52,980 nucleotides of DNA from positions 1 to 52,980 of the forward strand of contig NZ_PEBU01000019.1 in the NCBI RefSeq assembly GCF_002887595.1. The letters run 5' to 3'. Origin of the DNA: Bowmanella denitrificans (lineage in GTDB: Bacteria; Pseudomonadota; Gammaproteobacteria; Enterobacterales; Alteromonadaceae). This document shows, piece after piece, positions 8,839 to 17,514 of this stretch. Each line of letters starts with the position of its first letter. Positions within the stretch are counted from its first letter, which is position 1. The notes beneath the pieces were generated by a model. The model was not told the DNA's origin. It was given only the letters and a program-made list of their open reading frames with translations, and did not search any database. A program made the position numbers and the translations under genes.

Positions 8839-9716
8839 TGGCGCTCCATAACAAGTTGCTTGATGGTATCGTCTTTAAGTTGCCACCTGCTGTTCAGCCA
8901 TTGCTGAAATTGCTGACGTTGTTCAGGGTTGTCAAAATAGCTGGCTGACATCAGATTATCCAGCGACATAATACTCACCCTGACTTGAATCTGTTTGACC
9001 TTACCGCAAACAAAGTCCCAGAAACTGGGCACACCTTGTGGATAGTGAATAGTCACATCCAACAATTGATGCAGCTTGTCGCCCATCGCGTTCAGCACAA
9101 AAGCAATGCCACCGGCTCTTGGCGTAAGCAAGTGCTGAAATGGACTTTGCTGGGCTTGCTGTTTATTTCTTGTCAGCCGGGTACCTTCAACAAAGTTCAT
9201 GATGCTCACAGGCTTGTGGCGAAATTTTTCGCAGGCGCGCTTAGTGGTTTCCAAATCTTTGCCTTTTAAATGCGGGTGCTTTTCCAAAAAGGCTTTCTTG
9301 TACCTTTGCATAAACGGAAAGTCTAACGCCCACCACGCCAGTCCCAGCACAGGAACCCAAATCAGCTCTTTTTTGAGGAAAAATTTGAGAAAAGGGATGC
9401 GCCCACTGAAAATGCGTTGCAATACCAGAATGTCTACCCAGGACTGGTGGTTGGCAATCACCAGATACCATTCCCTGCGCTTGAGGTTGTCCAGTCCCTG
9501 AACATCCCAATCAACCTTACTGCACAGATTCTGGTTCAGGCTGTTGACTCTGACCCAAGCCGATGCACAACCGTCCAGAATGCGACTGACCAGGCGCTGC
9601 CAACTGGCCAAGGGTATAAGTTTCAGCACAGAAAACAGCATGATGGGAATAAACCACACCAAGGTGTTGACGGTATAACCAATTATCGACAACAAACCTA
9701 TGAAAATTCGCCACAT
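8832..9716 (-). CDS. YihG-like acyltransferase (PlsC family), copy 2
   Basis: The 294-residue protein is a clear paralogue of the next gene: IANHQSWVDI (HX4D), NFVEGTRLTRNK, LDFPFMQRYKKAFLEKHPHLKGKD and KRACEKFRHKP align position by position. Two N-terminal hydrophobic helices (MWRIFIGLLSIIGYTVNTLV and WFIPIMLFSVLKLIPL) anchor it in the membrane. The open frame extends to a TTG at 9776, but similarity to YihG begins at the ATG at 9716, with AAAGGC upstream, so I start there. It is the first gene of the acyltransferase-acyltransferase-channel operon and is divergent from proB, with 79 bases between the start codons. Substrate preference relative to copy 1 cannot be read from sequence. Confidence 0.87.
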   Translation of the reverse strand: MWRIFIGLLSIIGYTVNTLVWFIPIMLFSVLKLIPLASWQRLVSRILDGCASAWVRVNSLNQNLCSKVDWDVQGLDNLKRREWYLVIANHQSWVDILVLQRIFSGRIPFLKFFLKKELIWVPVLGLAWWALDFPFMQRYKKAFLEKHPHLKGKDLETTKRACEKFRHKPVSIMNFVEGTRLTRNKQQAQQSPFQHLLTPRAGGIAFVLNAMGDKLHQLLDVTIHYPQGVPSFWDFVCGKVKQIQVRVSIMSLDNLMSASYFDNPEQRQQFQQWLNSRWQLKDDTIKQLVMERQC

Positions 9717-9795
9717 TTGATATTGCCTTTGACCGAATAAGCAACGTATTTTATGCGCACCCTCGTCATATCTCAAAGTTAATCCGGACAGACCT

Positions 9796-10914
9796 ATGAG
9801 TCACAGTATCGAGCAACCCAATTCTTTCACCTGGCAGCGTGCGGTTATCAAGGTTGGCAGTGCACTGATTGCACCGGATGGACAGGGTTGTCGTACCGAG
9901 CATTTACTGGCGCTGGCACAGTTTATTAATGCCAGTCGCCGCCAGGGCAAAGAAGTGGTGCTGGTGTCATCCGGTGCGGTGGCCGCTGGCCGCAACGCTA
10001 TGCCGATTGATGGAAAGCCGACCCTGGCGCAAAAGCAGGCGATGGCGGCGGTGGGGCAAACCCGAATGATGGCTAACTGGGCACGCTTGTTTGACTTTCC
10101 TACCGCGCAGATTCTTCTGACTCATGGCGATATTCGCGATCGCGACAGATATCTGAATATCAAAAGCACATTACGCGAACTACTGGCCCATCAGATAATA
10201 CCTATTGTTAATGAGAATGACTCGGTGGCCACCGAGGAGTTGAAGTTTGGCGATAATGATAACTTAGGTGCACTGGTAGCACTGGTGGCAGAAGCCGACA
10301 CCCTGATGATCTGTACTGATGTGGATGGGCTTTACGATGCTGACCCACGTAAAAATCCTGGTGCCCAGCTGCTTACATCGGTGAGTGACATTAGCCGGGA
10401 TATTATGGCACTGGCCGGTGGCAGTGGTTCCACTGTCGGAACCGGCGGTATGCTGACTAAACTCCAGGCAGCTAAAAAAGCCAGTGCCAATGGTATTCAG
10501 ACTCTGATTGTTAATGGCCATAAGACCAGCTCTTATGCCGCCTTAGGTCAGGGGCAAGTGCCAGGCACCTTATTTCACCCTGCATTGTCGCGCAGTAAGG
10601 CCAAGAAACAATGGCTACGCCACAGCCTCAAAGCGAAAGGCAAATTACAGATAGATTCAGGCGCGAGGCAAGCCCTGGTGACCCGGGGCGCGTCGTTGTT
10701 GCCGGTAGGCATCTTATCGGTGGAAGGTCATTTTGCAGCAGGGGATGCCCTGGAGATTTGGCATGATTCGGAATTGCTTGCTATCGGCCTGAGCCTGTTT
10801 GACGCTGATGATTTAACTAGCATCAAAGGTGCCCAGAGCCAGCAGGTGGAAGCCCTGCTGGGGTATGCCAGCCACGATGTGGCAATACATCGGGACGATC
10901 TGGTGCTGCTTTGA
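9796..10914 (+). CDS. proB: Glutamate 5-kinase with PUA domain
   Basis: This enzyme catalyses the first step of proline synthesis, ATP-dependent phosphorylation of glutamate. The 372-residue protein has the amino-acid kinase domain (VIKVGSALIAPDG, VLVSSGAVAAGRNAM, PIVNENDSVATEELKFGDND, GTGGMLTKLQAAKKA) and a C-terminal PUA domain from about residue 275, as in the E. coli enzyme (367 residues). proA is not adjacent: a convergent NRAMP gene stops one base away. In E. coli proB and proA form an operon, so the pathway genes are split here. Confidence 0.95.
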   Translation: MSHSIEQPNSFTWQRAVIKVGSALIAPDGQGCRTEHLLALAQFINASRRQGKEVVLVSSGAVAAGRNAMPIDGKPTLAQKQAMAAVGQTRMMANWARLFDFPTAQILLTHGDIRDRDRYLNIKSTLRELLAHQIIPIVNENDSVATEELKFGDNDNLGALVALVAEADTLMICTDVDGLYDADPRKNPGAQLLTSVSDISRDIMALAGGSGSTVGTGGMLTKLQAAKKASANGIQTLIVNGHKTSSYAALGQGQVPGTLFHPALSRSKAKKQWLRHSLKAKGKLQIDSGARQALVTRGASLLPVGILSVEGHFAAGDALEIWHDSELLAIGLSLFDADDLTSIKGAQSQQVEALLGYASHDVAIHRDDLVLL

Positions 10915-12111
10915 TTACAGCAAGGAATACAGTCTGTAGCCGCTCAGACAAAACAGAAACAACACAACAGCGCCGGCCATAATGTTGGTGGCAAAGGTGT
11001 TAGTGTAGTCACCCAATAACGTTTTGCGGTTCATCAACCACAGCAGGTATAAGGCTATTATTGGTAACAGCAGGCCATTGGTGGCCTGAGCAAACAGAAT
11101 CAATGCCAATGGGCTAAGCGACAGGCTGGCACCCAATACACCACATATTAAAATCGTCAGCCACACCAGGCGAAAGGGTTTTGAATCCAATGCGGTTGAC
11201 CAACCCAACATGCCGCATACCGCAAAAGCACCCGCCAGGGGCGCGGTAATGGCGCTGGTCAAGCCTGCTGCAAACAGACCGGTGGCAAAAAAGTACTGGG
11301 CTGCCGGCCCCAGAAGCGGCTCCAGTTGGTTTGCCATACTGGCGGCATTGAGTGGGCCTTTGGCCATTTCCTGACCAAAAAAAGCGGCGCTGGCCGTTGC
11401 TACAATGGCCAGCGTGACCAGTCCACCCAGACCAATTGACAGGCCACTGTCCAGCTTCATGGCCGGTAACGCCTGTTGCCAGTCTGGTGTGCTGCGCTTG
11501 GCCATCAGACTGGCATGTAAAAACAGGTTATAAGGCACAATCGTCGTGCCAACCAGTGCCAGCAATGTGATCAATGAACCGTCGGGAATCCTTGGCTGCA
11601 ATAACCCACTAAACATTGCGACAGGATCGGGTTTGGACAACAGCATGGTAGTAATAAAGACCAGGCTCATAATTGCCACTAACAGAATCAACGCTCTTTC
11701 CAGCACAACATACTTGCCGCTGTATAGCAGCAATCCCGCCAACAGTGCCAGCAACACCGCCCAAATCTTTAACGGGCCAGCAAACATCGCGTTCATGCCC
11801 AGGGCGGCGCCAGTCAGGTTACCGGCCTCATAGGCAGCACTACCTACACCAATGGCACTGATCACCAGTACGGTGCTGATTATTCGCGCGGGTCTGAATG
11901 GAAGCTGCTCGCGCAGGGATTCGGCCAGACCTTTACCTGTCGCCAGCCCCAGCTTGGCGGCCATGTTTTGCAAAATCAGGGTGGCAAATATGGCAAACAA
12001 TAACACCCATAGCAGACTGAAGCCGTAATTGGCCCCGGCTAAACTGGCCGTGGTAATAGTACCCGGGCCGATAAAGGCTGCGGTGACCAGTAATCCTGCA
12101 CCAAATCGCAT
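10915..12111 (-). CDS. NRAMP-family transporter with non-canonical metal-site motifs
   Basis: The 398-residue protein has about eleven hydrophobic segments and the fold signatures of NRAMP transporters (MntH relatives). The two unwound-helix motifs that bind Mn or Fe are changed. In helix 1 the usual DPGN is GPGT (residues 15-18), and in helix 6 the usual MPHN is VPYN (residues 192-195). The rest of helix 6 (LVGTTIVPYNLFLHASL) is otherwise typical. The side chains that normally contact the metal, Asp and Asn in helix 1 and Met in helix 6, are all replaced. Substrate is therefore open: it may be another ion such as magnesium, as in NRAMP-related divergent clades, or something else. AAGG precedes the ATG by nine bases. 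A 55-residue membrane protein gene lies just upstream on the same strand. Confidence 0.8.
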   Translation of the reverse strand: MRFGAGLLVTAAFIGPGTITTASLAGANYGFSLLWVLLFAIFATLILQNMAAKLGLATGKGLAESLREQLPFRPARIISTVLVISAIGVGSAAYEAGNLTGAALGMNAMFAGPLKIWAVLLALLAGLLLYSGKYVVLERALILLVAIMSLVFITTMLLSKPDPVAMFSGLLQPRIPDGSLITLLALVGTTIVPYNLFLHASLMAKRSTPDWQQALPAMKLDSGLSIGLGGLVTLAIVATASAAFFGQEMAKGPLNAASMANQLEPLLGPAAQYFFATGLFAAGLTSAITAPLAGAFAVCGMLGWSTALDSKPFRLVWLTILICGVLGASLSLSPLALILFAQATNGLLLPIIALYLLWLMNRKTLLGDYTNTFATNIMAGAVVLFLFCLSGYRLYSLL

Positions 12112-12176
12112 GCAGTCAACCTTGTGATAGAAAAAGACAGAAAGTCAGGATAACAGGGTAAGCAGGGAAGGAAAGT

Positions 12177-12200
12177 CTGCCGGACAATAACGTCCGGCAG
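12177..12200 (-). other. Hairpin between the small membrane protein gene and the NRAMP gene
   Basis: A perfect 9-bp GC-rich stem (CTGCCGGAC / GTCCGGCAG) with a six-base loop sits 9 bases after the stop of the small gene and about 65 bases before the NRAMP start. On the minus strand the following sequence is ACTTTCCTTCC, not a proper T run. It may be a weak terminator or attenuator, or an mRNA processing or stability element. Confidence 0.5.
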
Positions 12201-12209
12201 AATCAAAAC

Positions 12210-12377
12210 TTAAAACAACGAATCACCCATCCGCAGGGGTTTCTTTTTCAGTGACACCTCAGTACTCAGTGCGTCATCCGTGTTGCGGAAGTACTTGGTG
12301 TTCTTGCCCTTGTCCTGGGCCAGAGAATACAACAACAAAAATATAACAACTGCAAAAAGTAACGTGAGCACTAGCAT
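12210..12377 (-). CDS. Small single-helix membrane protein, 55 residues
   Basis: A 55-codon gene starts MLVLTLLFAVVIFLLLYSLA, one membrane helix at the very N-terminus, followed by a charged tail (QDKGKNTKYFRNTDDALSTE, then VSLKKKPLRMGDSLF). A textbook ribosome-binding site (AAAGGA, seven bases before ATG) and a helix-plus-basic-tail composition argue that it is real. It lies upstream of the NRAMP-like transporter in the same direction, with a hairpin between them, so it may be a small accessory or regulatory subunit. That role is inference from position only. I do not recognise the family. Confidence 0.7.
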   Translation of the reverse strand: MLVLTLLFAVVIFLLLYSLAQDKGKNTKYFRNTDDALSTEVSLKKKPLRMGDSLF

Positions 12378-12461
12378 ATACAAATCCTTTCAATACTGTA
12401 TGCTGTTTCATCAACAGCGGCACTAAGCCTACCTGCGCAGTATTTAACGAGTGTGAAAGTA

Positions 12462-12478
12462 TAGTGAAATTTTCACTA
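12462..12478. promoter_or_regulatory. Perfect inverted repeat upstream of the small membrane protein gene
   Basis: TAGTGAAA-T-TTTCACTA is an exact 8-1-8 palindrome between the end of the AraC-type regulator gene and the start of the 55-residue gene, 85 bases before that start codon. Its form suits a dimeric repressor or activator site. No regulator can be assigned from sequence. Confidence 0.45.
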
Positions 12479-12514
12479 AAGGGGCCGAAGATTTTACGCT
12501 TGGATGGTTAAATT

Positions 12515-13543
12515 TCAACCGGAAAAATCAATTAATTTCCACCCCAGCCGGGCTTGACTTGGTGTTGATCCTGTCCAGCGTTTAAAGGCCCGACGGAAAT
12601 TAGGAATATCATTAAACGCCATCTCTGCCGCAATCGCTTCATTATTCAGGCCTTTCACATGCAGCAGAAACAAGGCTTGTTGACGATTAACCTCATCCTG
12701 TAGCTGACTGAAACTGACGCCATGTTGTTTCAGGCGACGCTTTAACGTTGCTGGACTGATATTGAATACCTCTGCCAGCTCGCTAAGGGCCATGTTCCGA
12801 TGTTGTTGCAGTTGTCGTTTGACGGCTTCCAAAAAGCCCATGTTTATCTTGCTGCGCTGTGCCCGTAGCTGGCGTAATGCATGCCATTTAAGGGTCTGAC
12901 TGAACTGGATGCAGGGTTGGCGAAGATATTTCTGCTCAAAACTAATGCAAAGCAGGGGCTGGTTGAATCTCAATCTGATGCCCAGATTTTCCTCATATTC
13001 CTGAATATGCCTGGGACGAGGGAAGGGAAAGTCAAAATGAAAAGGCACGCGTTGGGCAAACAGCTGACGACTGGCAGCAGCCAGCGCCGTGCAATAGGCT
13101 TCCAGTACAAACTGAAACTCACCAGCGCAGCCAAATGCGTCATCCAGCAACCAATAACAGCGCTGGTTGTAAATGTGCAGTTGCCCATAAATAAAAGGAC
13201 AAAACTGCATTTTAACCAACCCCAGTAACTTGAGGGCGTCACCCAGATCGCGGCAATGCATAAGCAGGTTGGCAGAAGCGGTGTGAGCACCAGGGAATAA
13301 GCGCCGTCCCAATAAAAATGCGGCGTCTTTGCCCGGCATCAATTGCCTGGCGTTAGCCATCAGTCGTAATAACTGTGATGCACTGAGCCGGTGTTTTCCG
13401 CTGCGGATATCTTCATAGAAAATCCCTGTACCGCGCAGCAGGCGGTTTCGGTCAACGCCCCGGGCGCAGGCCAAATCAATCAGACTGGCGGCCAACTGAT
13501 GAGCCGGGAGCTGCTTGTCGTCCAATGCGGCAAAGTTGCTCAC
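12515..13543 (-). CDS. AraC-family transcriptional regulator (Arabinose_bd/OruR-like type)
   Basis: The 342-residue protein has an N-terminal sensing domain of the Arabinose_bd (PF12625) kind, about residues 20-210, which begins with LPAHQLAASLIDLACARG and includes GAHTASANLLMHCRDLGDAL. A C-terminal AraC DNA-binding domain follows with two helix-turn-helix units: MALSELAEVFNISPATLKRR and NNEAIAAEMAFNDIPNFRRA, ending in the family signature FKRWTGSTPSQAR. The start is a GTG only three bases after the TGA of the GGDEF gene, so the two are co-transcribed and probably co-translated. Effector and targets are unknown. Confidence 0.87.
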   Translation of the reverse strand: MSNFAALDDKQLPAHQLAASLIDLACARGVDRNRLLRGTGIFYEDIRSGKHRLSASQLLRLMANARQLMPGKDAAFLLGRRLFPGAHTASANLLMHCRDLGDALKLLGLVKMQFCPFIYGQLHIYNQRCYWLLDDAFGCAGEFQFVLEAYCTALAAASRQLFAQRVPFHFDFPFPRPRHIQEYEENLGIRLRFNQPLLCISFEQKYLRQPCIQFSQTLKWHALRQLRAQRSKINMGFLEAVKRQLQQHRNMALSELAEVFNISPATLKRRLKQHGVSFSQLQDEVNRQQALFLLHVKGLNNEAIAAEMAFNDIPNFRRAFKRWTGSTPSQARLGWKLIDFSG

Positions 13544-13546
13544 CTG

Positions 13547-14443
13547 TCAGCCTGCTCCTCTGCCCAGCTCTAGTTGCCTGTTTAGTCTGTCCAGTAAGGC
13601 TTCAGCCTGATCGCTTGCCACCGCACTGACCAATGCACAGCTAAGGGTGTGGAATACGGCTTCACCACTTTCCCGGGTTTTAAAGGCAAAATGGCGCACC
13701 GATTCAAGGATCTGCCCGGCCAGGGTCACGGCTTGTGGGCGCTGAGTTTCCGGCAGCAGTACAATAAAGCGGTCGCCAGCATAGCGGCAGGCTAAGTCGG
13801 TTTGCCTGATATTCATCAGGATCAGTTCCGACAACTCCCTTAGCAGGCGATCTCCTTCCTGATCACCATAACGCCGATTAAACTGGTCAAAGTTATCAAT
13901 ATCCAGCATCAAAACCGACAAACTGCTGACGCCCTCGTCCAGATGTTTTGTGAGCTGCTCACGCAGGTAATCTGCTCCGTACAGGCGGGTCACCCAGTCA
14001 ACCTGATGGTGCTGACGAGACTGCGCTTCCCTGCGGCGCAACTGTTGGTTCAGGGTTAATTGCTCCTGGTGCCATTGGTACAACGCCCAGGTCATCAATA
14101 CCATACCGATGGGTGCGGGAATGGACTCCACCAGACTTAACCAGTAGCCACTCTGGTGACGGACAAATTCATCCATCAGGTCAAGCAGGGCAGAAAACAT
14201 AAAACAGCTCAAGCCCAGTACCAGCAAGTCAGTGACCCGGCCCGGCGGGCGGCTGACAAACAGGAAAAACAGCCATACCAGTGTCAACAGGGCAATGCCG
14301 CCTTCCCCCACCACATCCAGCCAGGAAATCACTTGCCAGGCTTTAATTTCACCATGGCTGAAACTCAATAGCAGCGCAGACAGTGCCGTGCAAAGCACCA
14401 AAGCGATACGTTTGCTATGTAAGGGTAACAGAGAGTAATTCAT
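13547..14443 (-). CDS. Membrane protein with degenerate GGDEF domain but intact I-site
   Basis: The 298-residue protein has four predicted membrane helices in the first 130 residues (KRIALVLCTALSALLLSF, GIALLTLVWLFFLFV, VTDLLVLGLSCFMFSALL, PIGMVLMTWALYQW), then a GGDEF domain (WVTRLYGADYL, LMLDIDNFDQFNRRYGDQEGD). The active-site loop is AGDRF (residues 222-226) instead of GGDEF or GGEEF. The fourth-position Glu needed for catalysis is Arg, so cyclase activity is unlikely. The inhibitory site RxxD is kept as RQTD (213-216), the usual five residues before the loop, so it could still bind cyclic di-GMP as an effector. It is coupled to the downstream AraC regulator. Confidence 0.83.
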   Translation of the reverse strand: MNYSLLPLHSKRIALVLCTALSALLLSFSHGEIKAWQVISWLDVVGEGGIALLTLVWLFFLFVSRPPGRVTDLLVLGLSCFMFSALLDLMDEFVRHQSGYWLSLVESIPAPIGMVLMTWALYQWHQEQLTLNQQLRRREAQSRQHHQVDWVTRLYGADYLREQLTKHLDEGVSSLSVLMLDIDNFDQFNRRYGDQEGDRLLRELSELILMNIRQTDLACRYAGDRFIVLLPETQRPQAVTLAGQILESVRHFAFKTRESGEAVFHTLSCALVSAVASDQAEALLDRLNRQLELGRGAG

Positions 14444-14680
14444 TGCGGGTCCAGACAGAAAACCTTGGCCGATGCTAAACCACCAGTAGCAGTCACAGCA
14501 GGGTCATTTTGGCTCAGGCATATGACATTTATATGATGCTGCTGGCTGTCATTGGCCTGTACATCAGGTTTGCGAGGCTGCTTCTGTGGCAAAGGCCGGG
14601 GGTCAACTCAGCTCATCAAGGACAAAATTGCAGGCCTGATTAACCGAGTTTGGCCCTTAACCAAGGTGGTGGCCGCAACT

Positions 14681-14698
14681 TTGTCATAAAAGCGTCAT
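14681..14698 (+). promoter_or_regulatory. Candidate PHO box (PhoB site) upstream of the TonB receptor-phytase operon
   Basis: TTGTCATAAAAGCGTCAT matches the enterobacterial PHO-box consensus CTGTCATAAANCTGTCAN at all but three positions, with both direct-repeat cores (TGTCAT and CGTCAT) 11 bases apart. A weak -10-like element (TAGCTT) begins 10 bases after its end, the arrangement used when PhoB replaces -35 recognition. It lies about 55 bases before the start codon of the receptor gene. The rest of the 309-base gap between 14443 and 14753 shows no further gene or clear signal. Confidence 0.65.
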
Positions 14699-14752
14699 GC
14701 CTTACCTCTAGCTTGCCATGCGACATCACACACACCGCAATAAGGCTCGCAG

Positions 14753-17461
14753 ATGAACATACATAAAAGCAAACTGGCGCTGGCTTGTCTGGCTGCCCTT
14801 TTCAGTCATCAGACACTGGCAGCAGACGGCAGTTTGTTAGGCAGACTTGGAGACACGCAAAACAAGGCATGGTTCGAAGGCGCCAGTGTGCGCATTAAGG
14901 AACTCAATTTATCCACTGTGACCAAAGGGGATGGCTCTTTCCGCTTTAATGCCCTGCCGCCAGGCGACTATACCCTGGAAATTCGTTATCTGGGCGCCCC
15001 CAAGACTGAGCATCCAATCCATATTGAGGACGGTAAAACCCTGCAACAACGTTTCACCCTGGGGCTCAAAGAACCCAAGTTGGACGAGTTGATTGTGTAC
15101 GGGCAACGTGCCGGTCAGGCTGGTGCATTGAATATGCAGCGCAGCGCAGACAATCTTAAATCCATCGTTTCCAGCGACGCTATCGGGCAATTTCCCGATC
15201 AGAACGCTGCCGAAGCCTTGCAGCGCCTGCCGGGTTTGTCGATTGAACGCGATCAGGGCGAAGGGCGTTTTGTTGGTATTCGCGGAATCGATCCTAACCT
15301 CAACAATGTCACCATTAACGGAATGAATATTCCGTCGCCGGAAGCCGGTGTGCGTTCGGTGGCGCTGGATGTAATTCCTTCCGAATTAATCGAAGGGTTG
15401 GAAGTTACCAAGTCTGTAACCCCCGACATGGATGCCGATGCCATCGGTGGTTCGGTAGAAGTAAAAAGCCTGAGTGCTTTTGACCGTGCCGGTCGCAGTG
15501 CCAGCCTTACAGTGCAGGCCAGTCGTAACGAGCTGCGTAGCGAAACCAGTCCAAAAGTTTCTGGTAGCTATACCGACGTGATGGATTTTGCTGGCTTACA
15601 GGATTCATTGGGGGTGGCAATGGCGCTGTCCTGGTTTGACCGGGATTTTGGCTCAGACAATATTGAAAGCAATGGTGATGATGAAATAGAACAGCGTTAC
15701 TACGCCATTAACCGTGAGCGTATCGGTGCGGCATTGAATCTGGATTTTAGGCCGGATTTCAACAATCAGTACTATCTGCGTACGCTTTACAGCCGTTTTT
15801 CTGACGATGAATATCGCCAGGCTAATACGTTCACTTTCGATGGTGATGACTCAGAAATCGAGCGGGGCAGCAAAGACAGATATGAAGTACAAGAAATACT
15901 GTCTCTCACTGCTGGTGCTGAGCATCAACTGCAACAATGGCATTTAAGTTATCAACTTGGCTATGCTGAATCGTCGGAAGACGAGCCTGATGCTTTGTAC
16001 TACAGCTTTAAGGGCGATGGCTTCGCCATCAGTTCTGATTTCAGCGGGCAGATTCCGGCCATTGTGCAGGATGCTGAAGCAAAATCCCTGTCCAACTATG
16101 AAGTGGATGAAATCTCTTTTGAAGATAATCTGGCTGAAGACCAGGAGCTGAGCTTTAAGCTGGATATGAGTCGCGATTTCGACATGGCCGGCCATCCCGC
16201 TCAGCTTAAATTCGGTGGTAAGTATCGTAGTCGTGAAAAACAAACCAACGTCAACATCTCTATTTATGAGGGCGATTTTGATGATCTGGATGCCGGGCAG
16301 TTTGCTGCTGCGGTACCTGATTGGGGATTGGGGGACTTTGGCAGCGGTTTGGACCGTCAGGCCATGCGTAACCACTTTAACAGCAACAGAAGTAGCCTGG
16401 AGCTAGCCGAACTGGATTCTGAGCTGGAGTCCAATGGTGCTTCATATCAAAGTGACGAGGACATCTTTGCCACTTATCTGATGACTAAAGTGGACATCGA
16501 CAAGTTACGTGTGGTGGCGGGGATCCGTTACGAGCGCACCGACTTTTCCACCAGTGGTCAACGGGTAGAGCTGATCGAAGATGAACAGGCCGATGAAGAA
16601 AAGGTGGTCAATACTGCCTGGCAGGGTGAAAAACAATACAGTCACCTTCTGCCCAGTCTCAACCTGCGCTATGAATTTAGTGATCAGTTGATAGGCCGTT
16701 TTGCCTACACACAGACCATTGCCAGACCTAAATTTGAAGATTCGGCGGCATTTCAGATTATCGAATCTAAAACCGAAGAAAATGACGATGGCGGCTTTGA
16801 TACTGAACGTGAAGCCGAAGTGGGCAATCCGGAACTGAAGCCATTTGAGTCTAACAACATTGACCTGTCCATTGAATATTATCCGGGCAGTATTGGCGTG
16901 CTGTCCGCTGGGTATTTCCATAAAGATATCGATAACTTTGTGATTCTGGCAGATGTCTCGCATCTGGATGCCTGGCAGGGCTTTGCAGAAGTCACCCAGC
17001 CAATTAACGGCGAAAGCGCTAAAGTTCAGGGCCTGGAATTGTCCTGGGTAAAAAGTTTCGATAACGGTTTGTTGATTGCCGCCAATGCCACCTTGTCCGA
17101 TTCTGAGGCAGTGACCTTGCTGGATGGTGAGCGCTTTGAAACCAGCCTGCCCAATCAGTCTGACAAAGTGGGCAATCTGACGCTGGGCTATGAGGACAAT
17201 GACTGGAGTTTACGCCTGACACTCAGCCATAAGAGTGAAAACCTGGAAGAAATTGATGGCGAAATGTTGCGTATGGAAGATGCGCATCAGCAACTGGACT
17301 TCAGTGGTAAATATTTCATCAATCCACAGATGCACATCTATTTTAACGCCGTCAACCTCAACGACGAGCCTTACTACCACTACTTTGACCGCCGCAGCAT
17401 CAACGCGCAGTACGAAGAATACGGTCGTACATTCGAGCTTGGCTTTAACTGGACGCTGTAA
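14753..17461 (+). CDS. TonB-dependent outer-membrane receptor, phytase-associated
   Basis: The 902-residue protein has a signal peptide (about residues 1-23, ending TLAA), a carboxypeptidase-regulatory-like domain (GSLLGRLGDTQNKAWFEGAS to about residue 95), a plug domain (DAIGQFPDQNAAEALQRLPG, GIRGIDPNLNNVTINGMNI) and a long 22-strand barrel ending in the typical aromatic signature FELGFNWTL. The EALQRLPG / GIRG pattern is characteristic of receptors for sugars and complex organics in marine gammaproteobacteria. The next gene is a phytase and the promoter carries a PHO-box-like site, so the likely cargo is phytate, a lower inositol phosphate or their metal complex. That cargo is inference. 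AAGG lies seven bases before the ATG. Confidence 0.9.
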   Translation: MNIHKSKLALACLAALFSHQTLAADGSLLGRLGDTQNKAWFEGASVRIKELNLSTVTKGDGSFRFNALPPGDYTLEIRYLGAPKTEHPIHIEDGKTLQQRFTLGLKEPKLDELIVYGQRAGQAGALNMQRSADNLKSIVSSDAIGQFPDQNAAEALQRLPGLSIERDQGEGRFVGIRGIDPNLNNVTINGMNIPSPEAGVRSVALDVIPSELIEGLEVTKSVTPDMDADAIGGSVEVKSLSAFDRAGRSASLTVQASRNELRSETSPKVSGSYTDVMDFAGLQDSLGVAMALSWFDRDFGSDNIESNGDDEIEQRYYAINRERIGAALNLDFRPDFNNQYYLRTLYSRFSDDEYRQANTFTFDGDDSEIERGSKDRYEVQEILSLTAGAEHQLQQWHLSYQLGYAESSEDEPDALYYSFKGDGFAISSDFSGQIPAIVQDAEAKSLSNYEVDEISFEDNLAEDQELSFKLDMSRDFDMAGHPAQLKFGGKYRSREKQTNVNISIYEGDFDDLDAGQFAAAVPDWGLGDFGSGLDRQAMRNHFNSNRSSLELAELDSELESNGASYQSDEDIFATYLMTKVDIDKLRVVAGIRYERTDFSTSGQRVELIEDEQADEEKVVNTAWQGEKQYSHLLPSLNLRYEFSDQLIGRFAYTQTIARPKFEDSAAFQIIESKTEENDDGGFDTEREAEVGNPELKPFESNNIDLSIEYYPGSIGVLSAGYFHKDIDNFVILADVSHLDAWQGFAEVTQPINGESAKVQGLELSWVKSFDNGLLIAANATLSDSEAVTLLDGERFETSLPNQSDKVGNLTLGYEDNDWSLRLTLSHKSENLEEIDGEMLRMEDAHQQLDFSGKYFINPQMHIYFNAVNLNDEPYYHYFDRRSINAQYEEYGRTFELGFNWTL

Positions 17462-17469
17462 CGTTTAGC

Positions 17470-17495
17470 AACGGCCGTGCATTTACACGGCCGTT
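17470..17495 (+). other. Intercistronic hairpin between receptor and phytase genes
   Basis: A perfect 10-bp stem (AACGGCCGTG / CACGGCCGTT) with a six-base loop fills most of the 53-base gap between the two genes. There is no T run, so it is not a standard terminator. It more likely slows exonucleases or tunes expression of the second gene. Confidence 0.6.
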
Positions 17496-17514
17496 GCATA
17501 GAGATGGGTAACAT

